A stretch of DNA of 64,000 nt from Sabethes cyaneus (taxonomy: Eukaryota > Arthropoda > Insecta > Diptera > Culicidae), in NCBI RefSeq assembly GCF_943734655.1, contig NC_071354.1:157067142-157131141 (forward strand), written 5' to 3'. This document shows positions 46,301 through 55,137 of the stretch, piece after piece. Under the pieces are notes generated by a model. That model searched no databases. It was given only the letters and a program-made list of their open reading frames with translations, and was not told the DNA's origin. Position 1 is the first letter of the stretch. Every line of letters starts with the position of its first letter. Made by a program: the position numbers and the translations under genes.

Positions 46301-48489
46301 TCTATTCAAATGACTGGCTTGTCTGGATGGTCTATATTCTTTTATTTCTATCGTTCTCAAATATACTTTTTATGCTATTTATCACCATAGAATCGTACTC
46401 ATTGATTTTAGCTTGTTTAATTCCTCCAATGGATGCATTATCCTTTCTTCGTTGCAGCACGGTGTTTGCACTAAGTTGTATTATAATGGTAATGGCATTG
46501 GTCATAGTGCTAACAGTATGTATCAAGAGCGCAATCATATCAATAATGGTTTAAGGTTAGTCATAGTTATTGGTGTTGATTTGATTGAAATTGTTTGAAC
46601 TAACGCACTCAAGCTTTTGCTTTTGCTTGCCTGCCACTAGTTTTTTTATTACTAACTTAACAAAAGATGAACAATTACTTTGTTTACTCCCCGATAGCAT
46701 ACTTACCCGGTCATCTTCTAAAGTGCTTGAGAAAGGCAACATGCAGGCGACGGGAACTAATCAAATTAGTTCTTTAGGTGGTAAAACCACTGTCGATGGA
46801 GTTCCGCTTTCGACGCTGAATTCTGCATCGGAGCAAGGTCTTCCGGAGGACAGCGATGATTTTGCTTCCGAAAGCAGTAAGCTAAAGCAATCGGCAACAC
46901 TGCAGGAGATATTCGAGGCATTCAAGCATCCCGTACATGGAGTTGGATTTCTGGCGGCAGCGCAAAGTTTGCCATCCTGCACTTTTGTGGCTTACGATGC
47001 TATAACATGGCTGCAAAACCGAATAGAGGGCCCCTGTAACCCACTGGATATTCTGGAGGAAATGAGAAAGTAAGTTTATTCTGTGACCGTACGTATGTAA
47101 TTGCGATCACTTTACCAAAATAGTCGATCATGAAAACCACCATAAAACACAATACTTGGGAATAAATTAGAGCTCCGCAGTTCAAAAATACATTTAACAA
47201 ACAAACCAATTATAATTTAGTAATAAATGAATAGTGCCAAATCTTGTGAATTTCCAAAATTATTTAGAAATACCTACCGGAATTAAATGTTGCCTACCAT
47301 TGTTCTGAACCATACCATTCTCATTTGCAGGGCACACATGATTTGCCACGCTTCCGGCGAGCTCAAGAAACCGGTGATCGCTGGCTTCTATCTATACTAT
47401 ATCATGATGCAGGATAAGGAATCCCGCGAGTACACTCCACCGCTTGGTGATCTGGATGCTTTCGAGAACGAATGGATGGAGGTGGAAACGGAATTGCCGG
47501 ATCTGCAGAAGCCAATCGATTTGGCTGATGTAGATGTGCCGGCGTTCCTACGTGAATCCATTGATTTGAATGAGGAATTTATGGATGCCCCTTTGTACAA
47601 GCAAACCCACCTGGACATTGACACGAACAACAAATCCGATCGAACCGAGTGGGGCCATGCACGGTATCACCAGAAAATGATCCCGGGCCATGCGTACGAG
47701 ATCGTTGTTCAATGGATAACCGCTTCCGGGCCGATTGTTTGTGAGTTAATAAGTCTTTGGTTGCGACGAGCTCAAGGTTGTGGCTTTCAATTGGTTTCAA
47801 TTCCGGCGGACCCTTTGGCTGAACCATTCACGGAAAAAAGTGATCCTCTGCGAGGACCCATTTTCGTTCCTCTGGACATTGAATGTCTGAAACAGCATCG
47901 AAACTTCGTGTTTGAGGAATTCAAAAAAGAAACTTGGCCAAAGCGGCTGCTACTGTTTCAAGAAGCAATTGTTGCACGGTTCGGATTTATGCGTTGTGCT
48001 GTTGAAACGAAAACCGGATCGAATCAATCGTCGTTGGACTATCAGTATGTGCATTGTAGTGGGCATATGTTTATTTTAGTGCCCAACCCTAATCATGGAC
48101 TTAAATGCCGCCAGCGGCTTGCGTCCGGTGGAAGTACCATGAAGAAACCCACGAACTTTGTCAATCGCTATTCGGCATCGTACGAGTCGCAAATGCAGAA
48201 TAATATTTCTTCGGCTGCACATGAGGCATACATAACGCGCCATGTAACGGGAGGAAAAAACAAAGACGATTTCGAGGTCATTCGTCGTACCGGCTTTTTG
48301 TGGTCATGGAATCACATGATTCCGAATAAAAAGTGGAAATCGCTGTCTATTGCACAATCGGAAGAACTGTTCCAGCTGCGGATGCTTAAGGATTTCAAAG
48401 ACTTCTGCTCGAACAAAGAGGAACGACTTGTCAACTTCTGGGAGGAGTGCTGGGAGGCGAAGGTAAAGGCTTCGATTGGACGTACGTAG
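31279..48489 (+). CDS. Iml1: Iml1/DEPDC5, GATOR1 complex subunit, twelve coding exons (1540 residues)
   Basis: Orthologue of yeast Iml1 and vertebrate DEPDC5. In GATOR1 (with Nprl2 and Nprl3) it restrains TORC1 when amino acids are scarce by acting on Rag GTPases at the lysosome. Exons: 31279-31324, 31386-33130, 33194-33404, 33531-33659, 40958-41175, 41237-41454, 41514-41688, 41750-41956, 42265-42339, 42706-42773, 46698-47069, 47331-48489. Phases agree and the total is an exact multiple of three. Landmarks: N-terminal LKLMDIVEIYSP; Iml1 core with SEMWDFDIHGDLYFEKAVNG and GQLSVVITPGVGVFEVDRE (exon 2, residues 16-597); TLLWGVTGEQEWTPSLTT and LPITTDYFPDKRSLHNDYVV (about 690-740); a DEP domain from TLQEIFEAFKHPVHG (about 1096-1170); and a C-terminal domain through LFQEAIVARFGF to KDFCSNKEERLVNFWE. 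Fly and human proteins are of similar length. The ATG has A at -3. No disabling change seen. Confidence 0.95.
31386..33130 (+). CDS. Iml1: Iml1 exon 2 (Iml1 core domain)
   Basis: Large exon completing a proline codon, then EDLLLNSKDHPELK. It carries the conserved Iml1/DEPDC5 N-terminal and SABA-type regions, then a low-complexity serine/asparagine-rich linker, and ends LTSNRRRWTHIFPK in phase 0. Confidence 0.95.
33194..33404 (+). CDS. Iml1: Iml1 exon 3
   Basis: Begins GPQGVLIQQHHYQAV after a TTTCAG acceptor and ends one base into a glycine codon at GTAATT (33405). The open frame running past 33404 is intronic. Confidence 0.9.
33531..33659 (+). CDS. Iml1: Iml1 exon 4
   Basis: Contains TLLWGVTGEQEWTPSLTT, one of the most conserved DEPDC5 segments, and ends in phase 1 at GTATTT (33660), opening the 7.3-kb transposon-rich intron. 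Confidence 0.92.
35119..35322. mobile_element. Foldback MITE nested in the hAT remnant
   Basis: The left arm taaggtacaagcacggatca pairs with tgattcgtgcttgaacctta at the right end, and complementarity continues inwards to atgctcaaaa/ttttgagcat. Element limits are approximate. Confidence 0.6.
35440..35660 (+). mobile_element. Jockey/CR1-type RT C-terminal fragment
   Basis: The plus-strand frame 35461-35655 contains NNTTNYANSLFVRAVLNWNC followed by LPPKIKRTS, the conserved FxxRxxxxWNxLP motif near the end of many Jockey/CR1 reverse transcriptase proteins. It is an isolated 3' fragment. Confidence 0.6.
35830..36580 (+). mobile_element. RTE-clade retrotransposon relic, 3' half
   Basis: Fragments include DFKAANDTVDR near 35860 (RT palm motif, damaged), LVRPVVLYGLEAMMLL near 36170 and RLRWAEHVAPMSDGSAMKTN near 36340. 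Central RT sequence including the catalytic YADD is deleted. Confidence 0.65.
36629..37178. mobile_element. MITE, ~550 bp with 18-bp perfect TIRs
   Basis: aaggggttatatacagtt at the left is exactly complementary to aactgtatataacccctt at the right, with weaker pairing further in. If the ends are taken at GGGG/CCCC, the flanks read TTAA and TTGA, so a piggyBac-like TTAA site with one mutation is possible but unproven. Confidence 0.7.
37321..38955. other. Iml1 intron 4, middle part, nothing recognised
   Basis: AT-rich intronic DNA with no recognised element. A short glycine/leucine-type simple-sequence region lies near 37795-37830 (ggctctggcttgggtttgg-like), and nothing else stands out. Confidence 0.35.
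38960..39082 (-). mobile_element. tRNA-derived SINE head, minus strand
   Basis: The reverse complement matches the SINE at 58155-58300 over segments such as ggcgaaccacgggacccgg and ccggttataattgg. Its 5' boundary abuts the piggyBac-type MITE at 39087, so that MITE probably inserted into or beside it. Confidence 0.55.
39087..39605 (-). mobile_element. piggyBac-type MITE, 519 bp, flanked by TTAA
   Basis: Inverted relative of 13466-13957: both share a long homologous interior, including gtctccaaaacgcatgaaaa and its complement. The ends are CCCATTATGACCC and GGGTCATAATGGG, with TTAA at 39083-39086 and 39606-39609. Confidence 0.85.
39712..39980. mobile_element. Foldback MITE, ~270 bp
   Basis: The left part actgtaccacctc followed by gttatgtatagggcatt pairs with aatgccctatacataac and gaggtggtacggt on the right. 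An inner pair (cctggttcacac/gtaaaccagg) adds to the folding. Boundaries are approximate. Confidence 0.65.
40958..41175 (+). CDS. Iml1: Iml1 exon 5
   Basis: Encodes VDWKSLTIPACLPITTDYFP through VFKELVSQRLAQ. The acceptor is AATAAG|GTG with a weak pyrimidine tract, but phase and conservation fix it. Ends phase 0 at GTAAGA. Confidence 0.9.
41237..41454 (+). CDS. Iml1: Iml1 exon 6
   Basis: Begins GFQLIVLPDSPPLNPQ and continues to SIGRIFHKIALSGSIITVTR, then YRP plus two bases of an arginine codon. Bounded by 61- and 59-bp introns. Confidence 0.9.
41514..41688 (+). CDS. Iml1: Iml1 exon 7
   Basis: Encodes HPYPPINVDYRYRFHAPQHD and on to NWNYMDQYICTRGDTDYSLL, ending with a glutamate codon in phase 0 at a weak GTTTAT donor. 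Confidence 0.9.
41750..41956 (+). CDS. Iml1: Iml1 exon 8
   Basis: Begins NMKYWRYRMYLLPKDDPAMK and ends SHLNKIKKASIKKPR in phase 0 at GTGAGA (41957). Confidence 0.9.
42265..42339 (+). CDS. Iml1: Iml1 exon 9 (25 codons)
   Basis: Short exon after TTTTCAG, in phase 0 at both ends, encoding a basic serine-rich segment GSPLQSHLTRRRHSTSILSR followed by PPPNQ. Because it is phase 0-0 and short, it could be skipped without a frameshift. It is supported by its splice sites and by continuity to exon 10, not by strong conservation. Confidence 0.7.
42706..42773 (+). CDS. Iml1: Iml1 exon 10
   Basis: 68-bp exon after CTCTAG encoding VSQTQPYRERVGSNRLPEKP, then RL and two bases of the next codon, which exon 11 completes as serine. 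The ERVGSN word recurs in DEPDC5 homologues. Confidence 0.75.
42774..43320. other. Iml1 intron 10, 5' part, nothing recognised
   Basis: AT-rich intron sequence upstream of the RTE relics, without a recognised feature. Confidence 0.35.
43330..44690 (+). mobile_element. RTE-clade retrotransposon relic in Iml1 intron 10 (first copy)
   Basis: Fragments include QWEMMHENGFPGKLTRLIKA near 43890; IRKGLQQADDIPCLLSKIAL near 44010, the GLRQGDGLSCLLF region; FADVVDILGRMF near 44140, the catalytic FADD box with its second aspartate replaced by valine; and VGLVVNTSKTKHLL near 44220. Many stops. Confidence 0.75.
44700..45660 (+). mobile_element. RTE-clade retrotransposon relic (second copy), interrupted by a MITE
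   Basis: RARNLSTTETIYGRMKAEIRR-like reading near 44870 (a damaged version of the segment after the YADD box), VLYGFEAVTLLTEAIRALA near 45030, GHAARMCDEN near 45245, and after the MITE WLEQVECDLRPLKRLGNWPR near 45430, the conserved extreme C-terminus of RTE proteins. Non-functional. Confidence 0.7.
45275..45382. mobile_element. MITE, 108 bp, nested in the RTE relic
   Basis: The ends cccaaacaacaatgtgagtt and aactcaaattgttacctggg are imperfect inverted repeats of about 25 bp. It splits the RTE C-terminal region, so it inserted later. Confidence 0.6.
45661..46697. other. Iml1 intron 10, 3' part, nothing recognised
   Basis: AT-rich intron. The short hydrophobic frame at 46327-46554 has no family signature and is crossed by the Iml1 transcript as intron. 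Confidence 0.35.
46698..47069 (+). CDS. Iml1: Iml1 exon 11 (DEP domain start)
   Basis: Acceptor CGATAG, then ILTRSSSKVLEKG, an acidic/serine-rich linker, and the DEP domain from TLQEIFEAFKHPVHG to NPLDILEEMRK. Ends two bases into a lysine codon at GTAAGT. Confidence 0.9.
47331..48489 (+). CDS. Iml1: Iml1 exon 12 (end of DEP, C-terminal domain)
   Basis: Begins AHMICHASGELKKPVIAGFY and carries the whole C-terminal domain, with stop TAG at 48487-48489. Confidence 0.95.
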
Positions 48490-48752
48490 GAAAAGAGATG
48501 TGTATACGACGGTGATATTATGTAAGTAGATAAAAACATCCTATTTGTTTTTCGGTCGAATTTTATTCTAACGAGCAGGTTTATTGCTTTGTACAAATTG
48601 TTAAAGTGCCGTTTTACAGTTTAAGTTTGTTTCTAAACCGCTCTTTTCTTTTTTTATAAGGAAAATATATAAAGCTTTGTATGAACGATACAGCCTTCTA
48701 GCTGTTGAAAAATGATTCTAAAATAGAAATTGAAGGAATTTCCGCACTTCCG

Positions 48753-48758
48753 AATAAA
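48753..48758 (+). terminator. Iml1: Iml1 polyadenylation signal candidate
   Basis: AATAAA 264 bp after the stop codon, the first canonical signal downstream of the gene. Confidence 0.5.
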
Positions 48759-48759
48759 A

Positions 48760-49390
48760 CCAATACATACACTCACACAGTCTTAAACTCGCGTAAAATA
48801 GAATGTATCTTCTAGCAGTGGAACGATTGCTTGTAGCTTCGTGAATCCACTATCACGAAAGATCACTTTCTCCTTGACAACCATTAAAAAATTTTTTTTG
48901 TCTAACTCTATATATCTTATTATTCGATGTTGTTTCACTAAATCATGCATACTTTTTGCATACAGCTTTGGTATCACAAAGATGTTCGGCTTTTTTAATC
49001 ACAATATGTCGAGTTATTGTGTGTTCTTACGATAAGCGCTTAGTACTTTACTGTGTGTCTCGTATACATAGATGTAGTATTGTCCATAAAAGATTCCTTA
49101 TTTAGTAAGCATAAAATTAAACGTCGCGTAAAAAGGCAAAACTTGCCAGGATTGTGGTTTGTAATTTTATGCCTATGTTCAAAGATTGCTTTAGGTACGT
49201 TAAATGAAGTTCTTTTTGTTCTTGTTCGATTGGCTTTTCATTGCACTTTGAGATATTTTAAACAATATCGATTCATATAATCTTGTGCGGTAAATTGTAT
49301 ATTTGTGCTTTTAATGTACAAAAAAGATCAGCTCCATTAGATGGGGGTAAAACGATGTAATTAGCGGCTATAGAAAATGCCTCATGCCCT
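48760..49390. other. Downstream intergenic DNA, nothing recognised
   Basis: AT-rich with several chance frames on both strands and no repeat signature. Confidence 0.35.
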
Positions 49391-49394
49391 TTCT

Positions 49395-49510
49395 ATTGGT
49401 TCAAAAATTCACAATACTGGCGAATCATGGGTCTAGGTAACGTGTGTAGGATTCGAGTTCGGTATTATTTGACTCGAACTATAAACCCGGTCAATCCGCA
49501 GATCTTTTAA
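49395..49510 (+). mobile_element. Degenerate tRNA-derived SINE head
   Basis: The order of words (tggcgaatcatggg, then gattcgagttcgg, then ataaacccggtcaatccgc) follows the SINE at 58155-58300 but with many changes. The B box is no longer intact. Confidence 0.4.
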
Positions 49511-49999
49511 CCTGGCAAGAGTCAATAAATTGGTATAAAAGATTATAAGTTTGCTCCATATGACTTAACGCCATAAGAAGTAATTTTAAACCATTCATCC
49601 ATTTTCTGACCAATAATTCTACCGACCCATAAATTGCACCAAACATCGCAATTTCCTGGATGCAGTGGCAGTTCTTGTGTTGCCTGTGGTTGCCCATCAT
49701 ACAAATCATGCTAAATGCAAAAATGTTGTTCTGTTCCCGTATTCTGTCAACCAGAAACGAACACGTAAAGAAGCGAATCAATTTGATCTCATTAAAAATT
49801 CAAAGCTTACGCAATTACGTAATTCAACTTTATTTCATACTAGACCCTCTCTTCCATAGACAACACAATTCCAATTGTTGAAAATGGCGATGAATCGAAA
49901 ATTCACGGTCGTCATAAGCACTGGTGGCTGCGGCTGCAATATTCTCTTCTGTATAGAATTGAACTGTACTCTAATTTCTAAAAGCAACCACTAGCAAGG

Positions 50000-51860
50000 G
50001 CACTTCATTAGATAATTGTCAAGATTTGGGACAATAGGAATAGAACCATGCGACGAATACGGACTGTGGATTGGAAACTCGAGACGTGTAACTGCCGATT
50101 TCTCGATTTCCACGGAGCGCTCGAGTGCTCTACTATATATAGAAGATTCACAAGTGTGACGTCGTATGTGAAATCCGATGGTGGTCAATCAATCCTCGTA
50201 TGTGCATGTTGAGAATCAAAGGCCGGTTCTTTAACATAAGCATCGTCGTGCATAGCCCTCACCTCAGAAATTCTACGCGCAATTGGAGCGTTAATATGAC
50301 CGCTATCTAAAACATTACATTAAGATCGTTATATGGGATTTCGTTCTATGACATTTCAGGAGCAGGAATATAAACCGGTACAGTGCACATACGTTGACCA
50401 ACGAAATAGGCCTAAGACTTATCGATTTTGCCGCCTCCAACGCCTCCAAGAACATGACCGTACGTAGTAGCTTCTTTCATCATAGACTCATATGCAAGCA
50501 TACCTGGAGGTCACCATATCAGACGGAACCACAGATCGAGCACGTCGGTGGAAGTTGTGCTTAATATGGGCTTCGCAAGCAGCTGCTGCTGCAGACTAAG
50601 CCCCCGTACAAGTGGAGCGACCCTGCTCGGTACTCTTGAATATACTAATCCTGCCTGGATCCGAAAAGGACGAGATCCCGGATCGAATCAGGCCACATTC
50701 AATTATATTTCCATATCAGCTGTGTTGAATCAAAAGTAGAACGGTCAGCACTTGGAGTAAATTATTGTGAAAAACATTCGCATTCCTTTCGCGTTCTGGA
50801 AATTGAAATTAAACATGAGCCATTGAAGTGATGATTTAGCGTACCTTTGTGGCTGATAAAATTTGAATACGCTATCTACAAAAAGGGCGTTCGCCATGAC
50901 TGCTGTACCGTGAACGCGGGTAATTCCGATCAGCTCCTAATTCCGACCACTCAACTAAAGTAGTCGATTTTTAGAAGATGTAATCAAAAACCATGGTTTA
51001 TGGGAATCCTCATGATCAAAGCTTGCCTATGAGCTATAAATTTTACCGGCTATTTAAGTTGAGTGATCGAAATTAGGAACTGATCGGAATTACCTGCGTT
51101 CACGGTAGTTCAGCTGATCAATGTTCAAGGTTTATCTTTTTATGCCGTCTATTGCCAATGACAAGAAAATTCGTAAGACAGTACCATACGGGCTCCAATG
51201 AGGACGCTCCTTACGGCTTGCGCTACTATTGATCATATTTTCACACTCTGACAAACCCTACAGAAAGGTGCCCACACAACATATTTTCATTGATTTCAGT
51301 TTACCCGTAACTGACACAGCTAGTCGAAGTTACTCTAGAGCGAGTGCTATGTGTGCAAACATTTCATGAGCACTTTCGAATCCTTTCGGACGGTGCAGTG
51401 TCACGACAAGGGAATATATTCACAGTGCGATTGACATAAGACGCACGATTTTCAACTAGAGGAGTCCTCGACGTATTTCAGCAGGAAAACTGGTCTTCAA
51501 TGCCATCCGTAAGAAATTTTGATCCATAAGACGATTCGAACGAAAGGTTTTGCGGACTATTTTTGACGGAGTACAAACATTTAGCGGAGAGTGGTGCTTT
51601 GGTCCTACTTAGAGATATATTCATCGTAAAACTGGCAAAAGTCGGATGGTTACGATGGACCGGCCACGTCACGAGAATGCCAGACGATTGGGCAGTGAAA
51701 TTGTTTCTTATCGTGCCCCTCGGCATGACACAAAGGGCTTGACCAGGTCGAAACTGACATGCGAGTGTCGAGACGCCTAACGAATTGAAGACGAACTGCT
51801 GTTCAGTGCTGAGTGGAGTTGGGACAAGGTCTTGCTACGGTAAAAGTCATTCCTGCTCTA
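50000..51860 (+). mobile_element. RTE-clade retrotransposon relic(s)
   Basis: Recognisable plus-strand pieces: DWKLETCNCRFL near 50070 (endonuclease start); the endonuclease block FAASKNMTVR near 50430 followed by HTWRSPYQTEPQIEHV near 50495; and LAKVGWLRWTGHVTRMPDDW near 51630 (C-terminus). Most of the reverse transcriptase is missing or unrecognisable, so this may be two insertions. Confidence 0.65.
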
Positions 51861-52195
51861 AGCTGGTAAGAAGAATATGCTAATTTACCGTGTCTAACTA
51901 GCTTCCTTTCAACCAAGCCTCAACACAACACTTGAAATTGCTTTTTATTCTGTTTTGAATTTTTTAAATTCAAGCATCCCGTCAGTGCTTAGAAATCTCA
52001 TATTCATGTTTCTAGCACAAATGAAATGAACTCAGCGTTGCCAACCTGAGACCTACGGTTCGAGGGAATCACTTGCGTTCATGTTCGTGTTGTTCTCTCC
52101 ATTCATCATTCATTCATTCTCGACAATAGTGAATGAAATCAAATATAAATCATTCATTCATTTTGAACTGCTGACAACGGCGAACGAAATTACAA

Positions 52196-53629
52196 CCCAA
52201 GTAACACACTTGGTTTTAAATAAGAATTGACAACAGATTTAAAACAAATCGAATTGCTGACCTTTCGTTTCTCGATACTTAGCTACGACCTGATTAAGAC
52301 TGAAACAGCGCAAGAAACGAGCTAAAATGTAACATGTTTGTGAAATATTTCAAAGTGACGCCTATGCGTTGCATGGTTTTCGTACTACCAACAGAAAAGC
52401 CTAATCGCGCTGTTGACAGGATTTTTTTTCTGATATTTCCCTGAAGTTATACATTTACAAGCAAAATAATGACAGACATTTTTCGCAAGATAAAACGACT
52501 AATGTAGATTTCGGTAATTCATCAATCACTCAAAGCAACATTGTAGCCTTCAAATAACCCAAACTAAAGTGCGATTTTAAATTTATCGTGTACTTTGCCA
52601 TTCTACTTCCGAAAAATTGATGCGCTCAAGATATACTTTTAAAAGCAAAAGTTGAGTAGAATCGAAATAAATATCATTTTTTGACAATCTCACAAAACAT
52701 GCTAATCTCTTTGAAAACATGTGGGATATTTAATATTAATTATGTTATATGTCCCTTTTATACTTAAAATCATTCTACGGCACAAAAATAATGATCTATT
52801 TCATTATATTTTGGCGCAGTCATCGGCCATGTTTATACAAGATTGCGCACAAGTAAGCACACAGATAACCGAAAAATTCGAAACCAATGAAAAGCTTTAC
52901 TGCATGCATTTTGTTTTGCATTAACTTACAACTGATTCACAGTTAATGTTTATTTGTGAAAGAACTTAAATTGCGCTCAAAAAATACTCGGAAAACTAAT
53001 AAATTGGAGCATTTAAGCTCAATAAAATATAGTAATGTTGCGAAAATGTGTCATCGTTATTGATCTGCGCTGTACTCATCGTCATCATGGCTTCGCCCGC
53101 TGTTCAATTCGCGACTACGAAAGAAAAAGAGATTTTTAAGCCTGTTCGCTCTTACACGAAAACCCATGCCGAACTGTCAGAACTTGCGTGAAAACAAAAA
53201 CAAAAATACTTCCTTCTCTTTTTTTCTCACATAAAACCCAAACAAATATCAGCAACTTCGTAGTTTCGAATGCAGGCAATTCGCCTGCTGATATTTGTTT
53301 AATTTTTGTGCGAGAAAAAAAGAGAACAAAGTATTTTTGCTTTTGTTTTCACGCAAGTTTTGACAATTCGGCATGGGTTTTCGTGTGAGTGGGAACAGGT
53401 TTAAAAATCTCTTTTACTTTCGTCGTCGCGAATACTTAGTTATAAATGATCAATAAAAGCTTAGCTTTACCACCGAAATACAACTTCAACCTGCCATTCT
53501 GGCTGAAAACATCGGCGTCAGAAATAAAACATTTTTATAACATCTTGTTTTCCAAGAAACTTATTTATAATTTAAATGCAACTGTTTTCTGAATATTTTT
53601 CTAAAAACATGTTGCAAGTGTTACTTGGG
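52196..53629. mobile_element. Possible MITE family with CCCAAGTAACAC termini, ~1.4 kb
   Basis: cccaagtaacac at 52196-52207 faces gtgttacttggg at 53618-53629. These are short 12-bp inverted ends with looser similarity inwards; no target duplication is evident. It encloses the foldback at 53107-53433. The pairing could be two unrelated ends of one family. Confidence 0.4.
53107..53433. mobile_element. Foldback element, 327 bp with ~150-bp arms
   Basis: The left arm (attcgcgactacgaaag, then acacgaaaacccatgccgaa, then acttgcgtgaaaacaaaa, then caaatatcagca) is nearly fully complementary to the right arm in reverse order. Only about 30 bases in the middle are unpaired. Open frames here come from the arms and are not genes. 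Confidence 0.85.
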
Positions 53630-53639
53630 AATAAATGTG

Positions 53640-55137
53640 AACATTGCTCTGAAGATTTAATTAATTTCCTTCGGCCAGGTTTTGCTTTATTGAAAAAAGC
53701 AGGTAGTTTAAGAAACTAAACTTTGAGATCTAAAATATCAGTCAAGACCAAGAAAATTGACTGACAGAGGTTAGTCGAGCAATCATTCAGCCTTGCGATT
53801 CATGAATGAATTGTTTTGAAGGGTAGAAACTGAGAAAGGCAAACACTGTCATCAGTTCAGTAGTCATATCCATGGGCTCACAGATAAAAGAATGCTGCCA
53901 GAGGTAAAACCGCAGGTGCTGAATGCGTTTTATATTCGCCTTTATGCAGGGCTCTCAATTTTTTCGAGCGTTGATCTCGTTGGTTAACGGTTGTAAGCCT
54001 CAAATCTCAAGTCTTAATTGCTTACTGAACGGTTTTTATACTGTAAACAAATAGTTTAAAGGTTCCGGATGTCTGTTTCACCCCAATATTTTTTTAATGT
54101 TTTCCAAGCGGTACCTGCTGGGATACATTTTGTGATTTTTAAAATTTAGTACAGCGTCAACATGTATGTAATAAAACATGACAGTTAGGCTGAAAGTGAA
54201 GTTCTGTTCTATAAGGACCGTAAAGCAAACCTAGATCATAATAAAAACATTCATTATGCTTTGCACTTGCTGACAATTCGAACTTTTTACTATTCAGAAT
54301 GCGTATTCTGGAAAAGATTACAATCCTAGACTTTACCAGATGTTAAAGTTCTACGTTTCGTTTTAAGAAACTTGACGTTCAATATTAGATCTCACGTTTT
54401 GGACATATTAATACATCTTATGTACACATTATTTCTATATTACTTTAAGAAAAAGTAGGGATTTGACGCAAAGATTCACAGAAAAACTGCTCAGGAAACA
54501 AACATTACGATGCAATTATACGGGCATATGCATTACGGACGATTACGCAGCACCTTGTAAAAAAATGTGTCTCTTGTGCTCAAATTTCTTCTAAAGTTTA
54601 ATATTGCCATGAATCGTCGCAAGCAATTGAGTTCTAAATCCGTATTTAGCATAAAACGGGTTTCTAGGTTTTTTTTTTCATTTACAAACGTCCTCAAAAA
54701 TATGCTTTTTACACGGAAAATTTAATTGTGTTTTCCATTTAGTTTTGCTTTACATTTTGGAAGATTTTTTTGTTATTGCTTGCAACGGCTCGTAAGTAGC
54801 TAAGCATTCGAAATACCGGTGTATTACTAAGTAGAGTGCATTTAGCGGACAAGAAACATGCCCAAATAGAAACTAAATCCAAAAAACCGTTAGTCACTTA
54901 AAATGTCTATCTACAAAGCGGGTGGTTGGTTTTTGTTTCTCGTGCCGGTTTTGTTTCAATTCACAGTGCAAAAGTTTTACTATCTACACTTAGCATTTAA
55001 GTTAGGACGGATTTATGCAATATGTATTGTTATTAAATAGAAGTAATCTAAGAAGCCCCATTGTAAGCCTTACAGTAAAAGTTTGATCCAGTCACATTCG
55101 GTTGGAAATTGCAGTCCAGTTCATTGTTCAACTACTT
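53640..55137. other. Intergenic DNA, 3' side of the minus-strand gene
   Basis: Should include the 3' UTR of the minus-strand gene. I could not place its polyadenylation signal with confidence, and no other feature was recognised. Confidence 0.35.

Noticed and set aside
53188..53388. Small protein gene in the foldback element
   Set aside because: The frame runs through two complementary arms of the same repeat.
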